64,000 nucleotides of DNA. Source: Phoronis australis (lineage: Eukaryota; Phoronida; Phoronidae). The notes beneath the pieces were generated by a model that was not told the DNA's origin, did not search any database, and saw only the letters and a program-made list of their open reading frames with translations. A program made the translations under genes and the position numbers. This document shows positions 24,431 to 35,003 of the stretch, in pieces. Positions within the stretch are counted from its first letter, which is position 1. The number at the start of each line of letters is the position of its first letter. The stretch is from positions 1,274,982 to 1,338,981 of the forward strand of contig NMRA01000010.1 in NCBI GenBank assembly GCA_002633005.1. The letters run 5' to 3'.

Positions 24431-25234
24431 GGCGCTACGTGCTTGAAATCGTGACGAAATGGTTGTGGGCGATTATTTATTGGTGCTACGTGTCTGAAAT
24501 CGTGTTGAAACTGGAGGAACACGTTGGAAAGTGGTATCAACAGTCGGTTTCATCAATTTTCTAGCTGCTTATGCACACACATTGGTGACACTAGAGACTG
24601 CAATGCAAGTTATATATCCCAGGAGTAAAGATAGGGCACACCCATTCCGAGTTATTTTAGTTGAAAATCGAATTTCAGCTCAAATGTGGTTCAGCACTCT
24701 TCAGTGGCACTTAATGATGCTCTTTTATGCAAGATTTTTGTATGTTTGGCATTAAACATTTTATAGTTCATTTTAAGTTTTGTGATGCTGAAATGAAATG
24801 CTTGTCGCTTTTGGATGACAACGAACGTCATGTACATGTATAATGAATTTAGAAGATTCAATTCAAGTTATTCAGGTAATAAGGCAACCGGCCGATATTA
24901 CGAAGGGTAACATATGAGCATTTATGAACACAGGCACACACATTTCAAGTTTTAACAATAGATTTACGCCTTTCTTCAGATTTTAATAAAAATTTACTGA
25001 AGTTTAATAACTCTTTTATACTGTTTATTTTCATGATATTTAGAGTTAGAAAAGTGCACTCGACTATGTTTCTGATAAGAGGAAGGTATTTTTGACGAAA
25101 GGCACAATGACAAAAATGAATTTCATTTTCAATAACATTTAGGACTCAACTAATTCACACCCTTTGTGAACGTACACTACCCGTTCTTCTAGCTGCAACT
25201 GACATTAAACTGGATTGAACAGATCTGCTCGACA

Positions 25235-26238
25235 TTTTGCTTGGTTTTCTGTCGTCGCCGTTTGAGGTCGCAAAAAATAATCTTCTATCGCATGTTAGTT
25301 TATATTTTACTGTGTATAGTTAGTCTTGTATTGATGTACATTGGTTTAACAGTAACGTTGGTTTTCTCTGAGTTGTTGTAGCACATCCTACCGTAGATTA
25401 GTGCAAATTGTATTTTGCAATTACATTAGTCAGAGAGATTAGTGCGAGACTTAGTCTGTGTATTCTTAATGGATTCATACATGAGTTTTTTGGTAGATTA
25501 TCGATATGGATTTTAATTGCTTGATATTAATTTGCAATAGCAGTTAGATAACCTTATAGTGTAGAATTTCTTGTTACAGATTAGTGTTCCGGACAGAGCT
25601 GTTGTGTGCCGCCCTTACCACGTTATTACATGTTTTATATTATAGAGAATGCAGCTTATCTAATCTGTATACAGCAACAAGTACCGACACTTGAAGCAAA
25701 GCAATAATAATGGAGTGTCTCTGGTAGTCTTGTGAACACGTCTTGTCTCTTTCGAGGTCCAAGAACGAAGAACGAGTGAACCACTAACCTGTTACGTCAT
25801 CACTCCCAGTAGGTCCGGACCTTTATCCAATCAGGACCATGATAGTACAAAAGCCCGCGAACCTGACTTTCCAGTCAGATTTTAAGTAACAGACTATCTG
25901 GTTCACCACAGAGCTAGTCGTTGTGTCACACCTAGTCCAATTGAGTGGTGGATTTACCTGTGATTTATTTTGTTGTAATTGTAATCATGTGCTCATTGTA
26001 AATGAATAAAGTTTACTACGATGCTGTAAGTAATTTGGTGAATTTCTGTAGATTAAAATGGAATTCATTATCACTTGAGCTGTGTAATTCGATGATTAAT
26101 TTGTTACTTGTCATGATTATGCATGATTTGTTTAGACTGATAATAAGTTTTAAGATTGTTATTGTTTTATTTCATAGGGTGTAACAATAGGTGCAATAAA
26201 CTCCTACATGTATAAACCTCCAAACGATCTACACTTGA
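25235..26238 (+). mobile_element. Candidate solo LTR or other insertion
   Basis: Unique relative to copy A and ending where minus-strand coding remnants begin. It carries CCAAT (25,827) and AATAAA (26,005) in promoter-then-polyadenylation order. Possible ends are TGTTAG (near 25,292) and TTGACA (near 26,238). I see no target duplication, so the identity is tentative. Confidence 0.3.
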
Positions 26239-26239
26239 T

Positions 26240-26930
26240 TATTTGACAACGAGCCTGCAGAAGGGTTGCAGAAGCTCAAGAGGAATGGCTTTATACGTTC
26301 TTTGCCTTCTAGCAAAAAATACCATCTGTGCATCGTCAAATGGTCATACATCCGAATGACAAATTCGCCTGATAACTTCGTGTCATGGTCTTCAATGGTC
26401 GCAGCAACTCAACTTCATGAACACCCCTGAAATTTCGGGGTGCACATTCCATGTCTGCCAGGCCGACTTCTTCTCTTTTCCTTTGAAAGACGAAACGATA
26501 TCGCAGCCCGTAAAGGAGTGAAAGAACAGCACCCAGCGGATCTTTTCTGGACCAAGAGTCAAAACATAATTTTGCCCTGGAATTCGCTTGAGGTTGCGTC
26601 GTTGGCCAGAAGAAAGCCATAATTCCCGTAGTCCGATTTCGTGCAGTTGTGTGAAGGTACTGACAGGTATTATGAGAACATCTGCGTCATTGGCACTTAT
26701 CATGATTCTTCACAGCACGAAGGAAGATTCTTGTGTCTGCTTCCTCAGACTCGTTTCGGGATGACTGCTGAGGACATCAAGACCTTGAGTGATGGCGTCA
26801 TGGTATTCCATGAGTAGCTCCGCTATTTTCTTAGCAATAATGATATTTATGACATAAATCCTATTATTTGGGCAAATAATATTATACAGCCCTTCATGCT
26901 TCATATCCAACTCCTAGTTAGTTCCTACCA
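26240..26930 (-). pseudogene. Repeat-associated gene fragment with DADV / FTGCD motifs
   Basis: Three frame-shifted minus-strand pieces. The central one reads NDADVLIIPVST, then LGPEKIRWVLFFHSFTGCD and SSFKGKEKKSAWQTW; a third reads HEVELLRPLKTM followed by MYDHLTMHRWYF in another frame. From memory, proteins with a T/N-DTDVVVL strand and a FHAFTGCDT box are multicopy and transposon-associated in cnidarians and molluscs. The spacing of Asp-rich strands resembles PIN/FEN-type nucleases, but this is inference. Stops and shifts make the copy non-functional. Confidence 0.55.
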
Positions 26931-26939
26931 AGTCCGATG

Positions 26940-28825
26940 GTAGCGCTGTTTGTTCTTTCTCTCCAGCTTCCTGTTGGCCCAGCCTCAAGCAACAGTACGT
27001 TCACTCGTAAGTTTTCCTAATTAGACAATTTTATACTTCTCCCACCCTCCCTACCCTGGGTACCACGACATCTCCACTCCAGCGATTCATACCTTTCCCA
27101 CACTATCTCCCTTTTGTCAAACAAAATCTGCTGTTGGTTATTGTTGTTTTTGCAATCCCTGCTGGTACCTTCTTCAGGCTCGGAGCGTGATACCGTCAGG
27201 CGAGAACCGACGTCATTAGCTAGCGACCCGACCTGTACTCGAGCATCCATCACTGCAGCTTGCTTCTCTCCATCCCGGTCACAGCTCTCGGCACATACTG
27301 AGCCACAAAACCACGTTCCTTACAATATCTTTTTTATCACTCTGGCTGGTCTGCTCACTCAGCTTGCCCAAGAACCCTGCTTTGCAGGTTGTTATAGCCC
27401 AGTTGGCTGTTTGGTGTACCCACTTGGTACTTTATATGATATTTGCCCATTTGGCAGTTTGTACGTACTTGGTACTTGTTATTGAATTTGCCATTTTGCT
27501 CGACCCAGTTGGTAGGCAATCGGCCAATACCCATTTGGTATTACATGTATGTACCCATTTGGTACTATGCTAACGTGTGCCACTTAGCATCCGATTCTCA
27601 ATTATACTTTGGGTATCGGAAATGTGTGTGTTATCTCTTGTAATTAAGGAACCCATCTGGTTCCTTCTGTGAAATATTTATTTGTAGAGCTGTGACCCTG
27701 AAATTCCCAATACAACTTAAAATATACATTATTCTTGTTATTTTGTTTGACCCCAATAAATTCAAACAGCCCAGTTTTGTTGGCAGAATGACAGGGGAAT
27801 TAAGCTGCGTCAGTTTCGGGGCACCTTTCCAGTCCCTGTGGCCCGGCTTCTGGCTCCATGTCCACGTTTAGGCGTGTTTCTGATATCAAACTGGATTCTA
27901 AATAAACATCAAATGCAATGTTTGTTCTCTGATACTTCATGGCCCATACTTCAAGTTTTTGAACAAGTTCCAGCAGGGCATATGCTACAAATGTCTTCGA
28001 AGTTCTTGGAGGCAGCGCATTGACCAGAGCTGAGCAACTCGATCCCGTTTAAATTGTCTGCTCATGATTACGCCAGTCATAATCTCGGTTTTACAAACTA
28101 TCGCAACTTATGTGCAATTGGCACGCTGTGGTCATAGCACGTCCACCGTGCGTAGCATACTTACAAACACGATTCTCACTACCAAACATCTACAATCGTG
28201 TTAGGTACGTAAACGCGTTTCCCTAAGTACTTACATCGTCTATACTCAATTCACACACAGAACTGCACTGAGATATACATGTAGATGCTAACAATCTTTA
28301 CAAGAACAGAGATTCATCCGCCGTCTTGTCTCACTGAAACCGACCTATGTTCTAAAAATGATGTTCTAAAAATTGGTCTAACGACAGATGTGCGCGCTGA
28401 TGTCTGCGGTAACGTACTACTAGACACCTTGGAAAACATCATTTTCATTCTCCATTGTAAATAAGCCTTTTATAAAGTTTGCAAGTCTCGTTTAAAAGAC
28501 ATTGATAGCGTAATTAAAGCGCGAAACAGACACTTGCCGCCCCCCTGCGTAGTATTTGATGCGGAAAATGCGTGCGTCACTCGGAAATATTTCTGAGAAA
28601 TCTTGTTAACTTGTCACAAATCTTAAAGTAGATCTTCACATGTAATGAGGTTGTTTTCAATGAGATATCTAAAACAATTACACAACTCAAAAATATGTAT
28701 TTTTCAATTCTGAAGCAGTGAAAGACTTCCCTTTTAAAATAACATTCGAAATTGTAATTCGTATTTTAAGTCGCTGTCAAACTTTTCCTAAAGGCAAAAT
28801 TAGATTTATTACCTGGGTTTTCACT
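26940..28825. other. Non-coding, includes a CCCATTTGGTA repeat
   Basis: No supported gene. The open frames at 27,114-27,643 are products of the local degenerate repeat, which is listed separately. Confidence 0.5.
27385..27590. repeat. Degenerate CCCATTTGGTA minisatellite
   Basis: The near-palindrome TACCCATTTGGTA and variants (CCCAGTTGG, CCCACTTGGTAC, GCCCATTTGGCA) recur about eight times over 200 bp with irregular spacing. Confidence 0.65.
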
Positions 28826-28829
28826 GTAT

Positions 28830-29600
28830 CACAACTTGTGTCGGACAATTTCATCCCTGCGTAAAACGGTATGGAACACACGCGATCTCGCAGTTATCAT
28901 CCGAAGTCAAACCGAGCAGCTGAACGCTCTGTACAGATCGCTAAAGACATTTGATCAATTGGGAAGCAATAACGCAGTGACACGTAAACACATTTTGCAC
29001 AATTTCCTGTTTTCTTACAGGATTGCTCCTCAATCCTCAACAGGATGTTCACCATACGAGTTACTGTATCGTCATGCACCGAAAATCCGACTTTCGTTGT
29101 TGAAACCTGACCATACCACTCAAGGTAAACTGTATCAACAAACAGTTTTCTCAAACCCCAGTGTCTGGCGATAGGCAGTTTTGGAAGGGTGAGAAAGTGA
29201 TGTTAAAGAATACCCGTGGTATTGGTATTGTGAAATACATTCCTGTTGTTACTGTATGGAAGTTAAGCAGTTTTACCCATTTAGTAGGCCTACACGTGTT
29301 TGATCAAGCATTCGTTATTGCCACATTGACCATATTCTGAGAGGTTCGAGTAACCAAACATCAGATTACGTGATTGTGGATCGTTGTGATTGCTCTGATA
29401 ACATGATGAATCCTGATGTAGACAGTGCTCTGCCTGTGAAAATGAAATCATATGATTTGGAAAATCCGGTGAACCCACAATCTGTTCATCATTCTGAGCC
29501 AGAGAACTCAGTGTTCCAGTGTGTAACCTGCTGAGCTGTCTATGGCTTTATCTCGACCGAGGCGGAGTGTCCCTCTACTAACATAAAATTAGAGGAAATG
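28830..29600 (+). pseudogene. Ty3/gypsy integrase remnant
   Basis: The end of a gypsy-type pol gene. Seen: a VSDNF block with the second catalytic Asp; MEHTRSRSYHPKSN and AAERSVQ with the catalytic Glu; then, after a frame change, ILHNFLFSYRIAPQSSTGCS and YELLYRHAPKIRLSLLKPD, typical of the integrase core end. Next is RQFWKGEKVMLKNTRG, the C-terminal DNA-binding barrel, and finally a PRRS-type tail near 29,555. Several stops and shifts inactivate it. Protease, reverse transcriptase and RNase H are absent upstream. A purine-rich tract at 29,763-29,773 could be the polypurine tract preceding a 3' LTR. Confidence 0.8.
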
Positions 29601-29782
29601 TGACTTAAGTGTGATAAGGCATTTGCGTAGTTTAAGTTACTTAGATAGTTTTTTTTTGTAATTATACACCCGTTTCAGGAGACATTCGTGACACTTTAAA
29701 TGACATTTGTTGTAGATATTTTGCATTTAAATTTGGTTGAGACAGTAAACAGTGTATTTTTAAGAGAAAGGAGTCGCTCTGC

Positions 29783-29850
29783 ATTAGTAGTTCAACGTCG
29801 TACATTAGATGGCGTTATAGTTTGTAGTTAGTACCGTAAGACATTCTGGG
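29783..29850 (+). repeat. Possible start of gypsy 3' LTR
   Basis: Follows the purine tract after the pol remnant and resembles 7,493-7,560 (ATTAGTA, GTCGTAC, AGATG, TAGTTTGTAGTT). The rest of the LTR cannot be traced. Confidence 0.35.
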
Positions 29851-29854
29851 ATTA

Positions 29855-30490
29855 AACACTGTTGCTGTCCGGGGATGAAATAGGAGACGGCTGGCGGAAA
29901 TTGGTGACCTGAAGGAGGAAGGGTAGCGATGAGAAAGGGATAATGAGCCGAAACTATTCAAGTAAAACCACAAGAGATAGCTTAAAGTTGAAAATGAGAG
30001 GAAAACACTTTGAAGGAGCATGCCACCCAAAAAACAACCTAATTTGTATCAATTTAGATCGAGTAGTTCTACTCCGTAACGACACGTACGGTTACGTTAC
30101 CTGACACCTGACGGCAGACGGAGGTGTTGAAATTATCCAATGACGTCATCGGTTTCACACGCAGTCTGTTCAGCAGTTCACAACACGGATTACTGGTGTC
30201 AGCTTATCGCTAAGTCATCGTTTAACACCCATAAATCATTAAACTTCGATGTAGAACCATTAAAAATGCACCGAGTTCTTATAAAAACGTGTTGTTTTAT
30301 TTCGCTCTTACGGATTTATTGGTATCTGGACACACCGTAGCCTACAAAATTCGGCAGGCCAATAAAGTCCGTAGGAGGAGTTTGGGGTCTGTTCGGAGAT
30401 AATTTCGAAGTATTTTCCGTGAGATACAGACAGGAGAGCCTAGATCTGTGTTGTGTAAACTTGTGATTTTTTTTAGTTCTAAACACAAAA
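29855..30490. other. Non-coding, nothing recognised
   Basis: No coding or repeat structure that I can support. Confidence 0.5.
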
Positions 30491-30495
30491 CGCGT

Positions 30496-30588
30496 GTTAT
30501 CTTGGCCAGTGGTTTGGAGCCCGATCAGGCCCCTCGCGGCCGCCCGGATTGACGACGTTATCCCGGCCAGTGGCTCGGAAACTGATCA
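30496..30588. repeat. Diverged 32-bp direct repeat
   Basis: GTTATCTTGGCCAGTGG at 30,496 and GTTATCCCGGCCAGTGG at 30,557 head two related units that both run to a GATCA word. Confidence 0.6.
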
Positions 30589-30858
30589 CGAACATAAACA
30601 AGCCAAAGTTCAGTGGAAACTAAACTTCCAGTGAAGAAAATACTATACTAGTGCGCCAAAGTAATGTGCACGTGATTATGTTGGTGAATTAGCCACGAAA
30701 CTGAAAATCTACTTACTCGTCGAGGGCCGCGAATTCAGGTTCCACTTTGGTCACAGCACCGTCAGGGCAGAAGTTGTACATTGACAATCATAGTGAGTAA
30801 TGTAATTGTAAATAAAGATTCCACTAACACCTGGCCGTGAGATGGCAATCGAGTTGCT

Positions 30859-31066
30859 TCACAACAGTTTCTGCCAGCAAACACTAGCATGAGCTCACAC
30901 GGCCTCGGTGTCCCGTCAGTTAGTTTTATTGCACCTAAAGCCGGTAACGCAGTGATTATTTCACAACAGTTTCTGCCAGCAAACACTAAATTAGCATGAG
31001 CTCACACGGCCTCGGTGTCCCGTCAATTAGTTTTATTGCACCTAAAGCCGGTAACGCACTGATTTA
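30859..31066. repeat. 102-bp tandem duplication
   Basis: The block beginning TTCACAACAGTTTCTGCCAG and ending CCGGTAACGCA is repeated directly (30,858-30,959 and 30,960-31,065) with one substitution at AGTTAG/AATTAG and a 4-5 base insertion in the second unit. The duplication is recent. Confidence 0.9.
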
Positions 31067-31204
31067 TTCATTGATGGCTTTTCAAATCGTTTGCACTTAC
31101 GAACACACCAAAAGCATTACAAATTGCATCTAATGAGACAGACTTTGTTTCAGTTTTATATAAGTATTGGTTGGGGTGAGAATAATTCATTTTGAAACAG
31201 AACG

Positions 31205-31350
31205 CTCAGTAATAAACGCCAACATGGCAACCGTCGCAATCCCGACTTAGGACAATCTAGAGCTCATCAGTCCCAACTTCGCAGGTGGATCGTTAAGATT
31301 TACAGGCTATCAATTCGAACAGGAATACAGTGATGGAGAAATACTAGAGA
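31205..31350 (+). pseudogene. Possible N-terminus of a P2X7-tail-like element protein
   Basis: GYQFEQEYSDGE read here resembles GGYMFEPEYNEAEY at 34,376-34,420 and [14 protein letters not shown] at 59,252-59,296. There is no cysteine domain downstream and stops follow. The resemblance rests on about 12 residues, so this is only a suggestion. Confidence 0.3.
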
Positions 31351-31359
31351 CGCCGTGTA

Positions 31360-32060
31360 CAAGCTCACACAGCGGAACGTATGGAGTTATTTGGTAAGCC
31401 GGCATTCGTCAGGCACTGTCGACGTCTGCAGGCCACAGACACGGAGATGTTTCACGGCCTCATACTTGCTATTTACAGCGTACTTTTCATTCTTCACTAC
31501 CATGAACCACTTCCTAAGCATTTCGGACTCTCGGGTGGCATCCTCCTTAAACAGTATGCAGCAAATCAAAAATGGTTTCTGGCTGGAAATATAACTTAAA
31601 ATATTTCTTCCTGCTTCATTTTATCTCACAGTATGTAATATAATTTTAGCGCTCAGATATCAGGACATGAAACACCTAGAGTCTTTTATGAAAAAATACC
31701 CATCGTAAGAATAGAGAGGCAGAAACCAGGATTGGAATCAAGCGAATCCCCTCTTGAAATATAAAATGCATCAAACTGAATCGAGGAGGAGTCCCGCAGT
31801 TCTAAGTTGTGATTCTGTGTACTTGCACCATCAAATATTTCTACAACAATGTCAAACATACATCAGATGTTTGCCTTGGATCATCTCCACCACAGTTTGA
31901 AACTGGAAAGACTCTAAGCGTTGTTGGGCCCACTTGAAGCAGTTGATGCAATATGCAACATGGTGACAAGCGTATATCCGCAGAAACGTCAAATGATGTC
32001 TTAAACCTCAGTGGCCTTCATGTACATGGGTGTAATGGAGAATCAGACTCCTTTTAGAAA
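31360..32060. other. Non-coding, nothing recognised
   Basis: Overlapping short frames on both strands at 31,355-31,599 have no motif that I recognise. Confidence 0.5.
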
Positions 32061-32066
32061 TAGGTA

Positions 32067-32236
32067 CTAGGGTCGGATCCAGGATTCNGGGATTTTTAGT
32101 TGGTGGGGGGGCATGGCAGAGTATTAGCCAGGATTCTGCCCGTCAGACATTCGCATCCCCGAACTGCCAATTGGAATCTGGGAGAGTTTTAGGGGGAGCA
32201 TGGCCCTCTTGCCCCCACTCTAAATCCGCCACTAGT
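32067..32236. mobile_element. Candidate MITE with GGATCC-type ends; contains one N
   Basis: Begins GGTCGGATCCAGGATTC and ends CTAAATCCGCCACTAG, similar to the ends of MITE family 1, but the core differs (GGTGGGGGGGCATGG and onward). An undetermined base lies at 32,088. Confidence 0.5.
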
Positions 32237-32737
32237 TGCATTCACTAGCGAAACTGATAGCAGTATTCATATATATCATGTGCACACGCAGATGCATCCG
32301 ACAACGTCACAAGCAACAGTAACGTTGAGACATTGTGCCACGACCGTGAGGAGTCTCACTTTTCATTAAAGGCGTCAGATCCAGTTAATCTCAATAGTCA
32401 GTGCTGAAAAGATTTTGAAAATGAAGCCGGGAGAAACACTCCTGTGTTCCTGAAAGATGATTGGACAAAAACATTGTTACTGCTCCGACGTGCCCTATAT
32501 AGAAAAAAATGGTTATCATACTCTTTCACCACGGAATCTTTGTTTTGTATTTCTTGCTTGCTACGCGCATACGTGAAGCTATAATGATTATATGCTTTTG
32601 CATGGCGAGCAACTCTCGAATCTCAATTTCCTTGCTAGAAAATTGATTTACGATAGCACACAATCTACTGTTGTGAAGATTCAGACAATCCTTGGAGTAC
32701 AGCTGGACAACAATAGGATTTAGTAAGGGGTCTCGCC

Positions 32738-33035
32738 GTATTGAGTTGGAATGCTCACGGTCTAGGTAATAAAAATGTTCGTGATGATGTTAAGAATTAC
32801 TTTTTAAAATATATTATTTCTGTAAACGAAACCTGGACAAAACATTAATTAGTTTACCTTGCTAGGATGTAGAAGTTTTGCAATTTGTAATAAAAAACAA
32901 GATATTTGAGAGACATCCAGCAGGTGGTTGTGTATTTCTCAAAGATAATGCAGTTCATTTCTTCTGTAGAATTAAGCCGAAATGTGTACTCGGAGTTTTA
33001 TTGAAATGCGACAAGGATCTGTAATACTAAGGAAG
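32738..33035 (+). pseudogene. LINE endonuclease domain, 5' part
   Basis: LSWNAHGLGNKNVRDDVKN and the downstream VNETW are the first two blocks of an apurinic-type (exonuclease-endonuclease-phosphatase) LINE endonuclease; the Glu of NETW is the metal ligand. Stops follow TKH. The domain resumes at 33,673 after a MITE insertion. Confidence 0.75.
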
Positions 33036-33040
33036 ACGTT

Positions 33041-33667
33041 ATTACAGCCCTCAACTAGGCGCATGCGTTTTTCGCAAGATTTTTTACTCAAAGGTCTCTC
33101 ATGTAGGCGCATGCGCCTAAGTACTGCAATTAGACGCAGGCGGTACTCCTGCTATAAGCGCACCTTGAATGCTTGATTCTAAAAATACACTCAATGCATT
33201 TTATTTCAGTGTGTGGCGGTAGTGACTCCAGGTGAGTACAGGAACAGTTTTAAAAGCGTGCATTTTTAGAATTTAAAAATTCTAAAAATTCACGCTTTTA
33301 AAACTTATTAACGAACTAAAGCACGACTTACGAAGTAAATAACACTTTATCCATTTCCTCATCTAAAAAAATACTTAACTGCTACGTTTTAATTGCAATA
33401 GTCGTGATTGTTAAACCCGACTGTCTACTACCGTGGTATTGGCTTTCACGCGTTGTCCGCAGACTTGTTATTTTTCTGCCAAGACGAACAAGCAATACAG
33501 GTTCTTCGGTAGTATATCATTAGAAAGAATTTACACTGTAACTGACTTGCAAACTATGAGTGTTTTTTTACACATTGAATATGCGCCTGTATCTGGAGCA
33601 CCATAATCAACGCACGTTCTACTCAAATATCCAGCATATAGGCGCATGCGCCTAATTGAGGGGCTAA
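33041..33667. mobile_element. MITE family 3 inserted in the LINE endonuclease
   Basis: A 627-bp element with inverted ends TTACAGCCCTCAACTAGGCG and the complement TTAGCCCCTCAATTAGGCG. It is flanked by ACGTT on both sides (33,036-33,040 and 33,668-33,672), a likely 5-bp target duplication. The perfect palindrome TAGGCGCATGCGCCTA occurs at 33,104-33,119 and 33,639-33,654. It is non-coding. Confidence 0.85.
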
Positions 33668-33672
33668 ACGTT

Positions 33673-33965
33673 TGTGCATTGTTTATATTGCACCCGAGGG
33701 ATATTCGAGCTATGCCAGTCTTTGTTTTCGTTCAAAGAATTGCTGAGATTATCTGATGATTTTAATGGCTGTAATTTGTTTGTAATGGGTGATGTAACTG
33801 CCAGGACTGGAAAACTGGATGGTTATATTTTGGATGACAATGTAGTTTATTTACCATGTGAAGATTGGTATGCCTCGGATTATTTTTGCTCAGAGAGAAA
33901 AAACCTAGATGAGATTGTTAGCAACGTTGGTCAATCATTAAAGGCGAAGGCAACCTTTTTCCATG
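33673..33965 (+). pseudogene. LINE endonuclease domain, 3' part
   Basis: CIVYIAPEGYSSYA, then LFVMGDVTARTGKLDGYILD, then SERKNLDEIVSN, which are the central blocks of the same endonuclease. The usual GDFNARTG box is GDVTARTG here, with the catalytic-site Asn replaced by Thr, consistent with decay. Reverse transcriptase is absent because the next element begins at about 33,975. Confidence 0.75.
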
Positions 33966-34276
33966 TCATTTTGAGCTAAAATAAGGTTGGTTGTATATCC
34001 TAGACATATTTTCCACTTAATTACATCTTTTCGTAATTTTAAAAAAATACTCGTCCGCTACTCCGGAAGTGACGTTTTAGGAGGCAAGCGTTTCCCGCCA
34101 CTTGGTTTTGCGTTGACTTTACCGTGCGAATCTGTTCTATTCTACTTTTGTTTTGTGCTGTTTTTCAACAATTGTCGCCACCACTTTCCATCGGTGAGTA
34201 TTCTGCGGCAAGATAAGTTAGTAGAGAACTCAACTACGTTGGATTTAGGGATTGTTTAGTGTGTTGTAAGCTGAAA

Positions 34277-34662
34277 ATGGCTGGAGTCGGTGACCCGCAC
34301 AGTGACAGTAGTGTGAGTGACGGAGACCTTGTTCACAGCAGTGGTGACGAGGAATTTTTTCACGGACATTCAGTGGGTGGGTACATGTTTGAGCCCGAGT
34401 ATAACGAGGCAGAGTACGCACAGGCACAGGCAGCTGTTGAGAGAAACGAGGCAGCTACTGACTGGACAGACGTGGTGACACATCTTGGTGCAAATGCACT
34501 GTGTGCGTTGTTATGCCTACCTCAATGGAATGCTTGTGCTGTTCAGAGTTCGACGAGGCCAAGCCACTACTGGACATGGTTAAGTGGACCTCCGGCATAC
34601 CACGGACAGAGGAAAAACTGTCCCACTTGCCAGAGTGTCCCGCGACACGTCACTCCCACTGA
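34277..34662 (+). pseudogene. P2X7-ballast-like cysteine protein of the TIR element (one frameshift)
   Basis: The ATG at 34,277 opens an acidic, Ser-rich N-terminus (DSSVSDGDLVHSSGDEEF) followed by GGYMFEPEYNEAEY. Near 34,470-34,486 the frame shifts, and the downstream frame reads WCKCTVCVVMPTSMECLCC at 34,486-34,542, then LDMVKWTSGIPRTEEKL, ending at TGA 34,660-34,662. The W-C-x-C-x2-C ... M-P-T ... E-C-x-C-C pattern is that of the cytoplasmic zinc-binding tail (ballast) of P2X7 receptors, a domain also found alone in many invertebrate repeat-encoded proteins. No channel segment is present. Role in the element is unknown; DNA or partner binding through zinc is inference. Confidence 0.65.
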
Positions 34663-35003
34663 ATGGTGACCTGAGCACCCAAATTGCTTACACCGTGTCG
34701 TGTTACTCCCTCGCCACACACCTGGCACCTTCTAAATAGCTCCAACACTTTAGACAAGTCCACAATAAACTTATCAAAGTTTGGCTCACCGATCTCTTCA
34801 CCGGACGACGAACTGTCCTCTTCACTGGGTGACGAACTCCCATTACTCAATATCGCTGCAGGGCTGCTTAGAGGCTGTGGGCTGGAGAAAACAGCACAGG
34901 GCGAATCACTACTGGTTTCAGGAATTGCACGCTCTGGGGTACGTTCGGAGGCAGATCTAGCGTAAACAACGACCGATATCAAGGAGGCCGCAGAAATAGA
35001 CAA
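34650..35003 (-). CDS. Ser-rich CxxC protein of the TIR element, partial
   Basis: A 117-codon minus-strand frame, convergent with and slightly overlapping the P2X7-like frame. A Ser/Pro/Glu-rich N-terminal half (SSPSEEDSSSSGEE) is followed by GEPNFDKFIVDLSKVLELF and RRCQVCGEGVTRHGV. The KFIV...LLELF-x-x-C-x-x-C arrangement recalls the start of a zinc-containing domain that I remember from multicopy cnidarian proteins (KYIVFESCLLKLF-like); here the protein stops soon after the CxxC. The homologous region of the second element copy also preserves this frame with [18 protein letters not shown]. Its function is not known. Confidence 0.45.
   Translation of the reverse strand: MSISAASLISVVVYARSASERTPERAIPETSSDSPCAVFSSPQPLSSPAAILSNGSSSPSEEDSSSSGEEIGEPNFDKFIVDLSKVLELFRRCQVCGEGVTRHGVSNLGAQVTIQWE

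Larger units (their letters stand above)
23362..25229. repeat. Segmental duplication, copy B (receptor and 5' flank)
   Basis: Matches 2,730-4,535 over the coding region, promoter and about 800 bp of upstream sequence. It ends at the same word as copy A, CATTAAACTGGATTGA. Confidence 0.9.

Noticed and set aside
34650-35003. Treating the minus-strand frame as a mere shadow of the P2X7-like frame
   Set aside because: The two barely overlap and the frame recurs in the second element copy, so it was kept as a probable product of the element.
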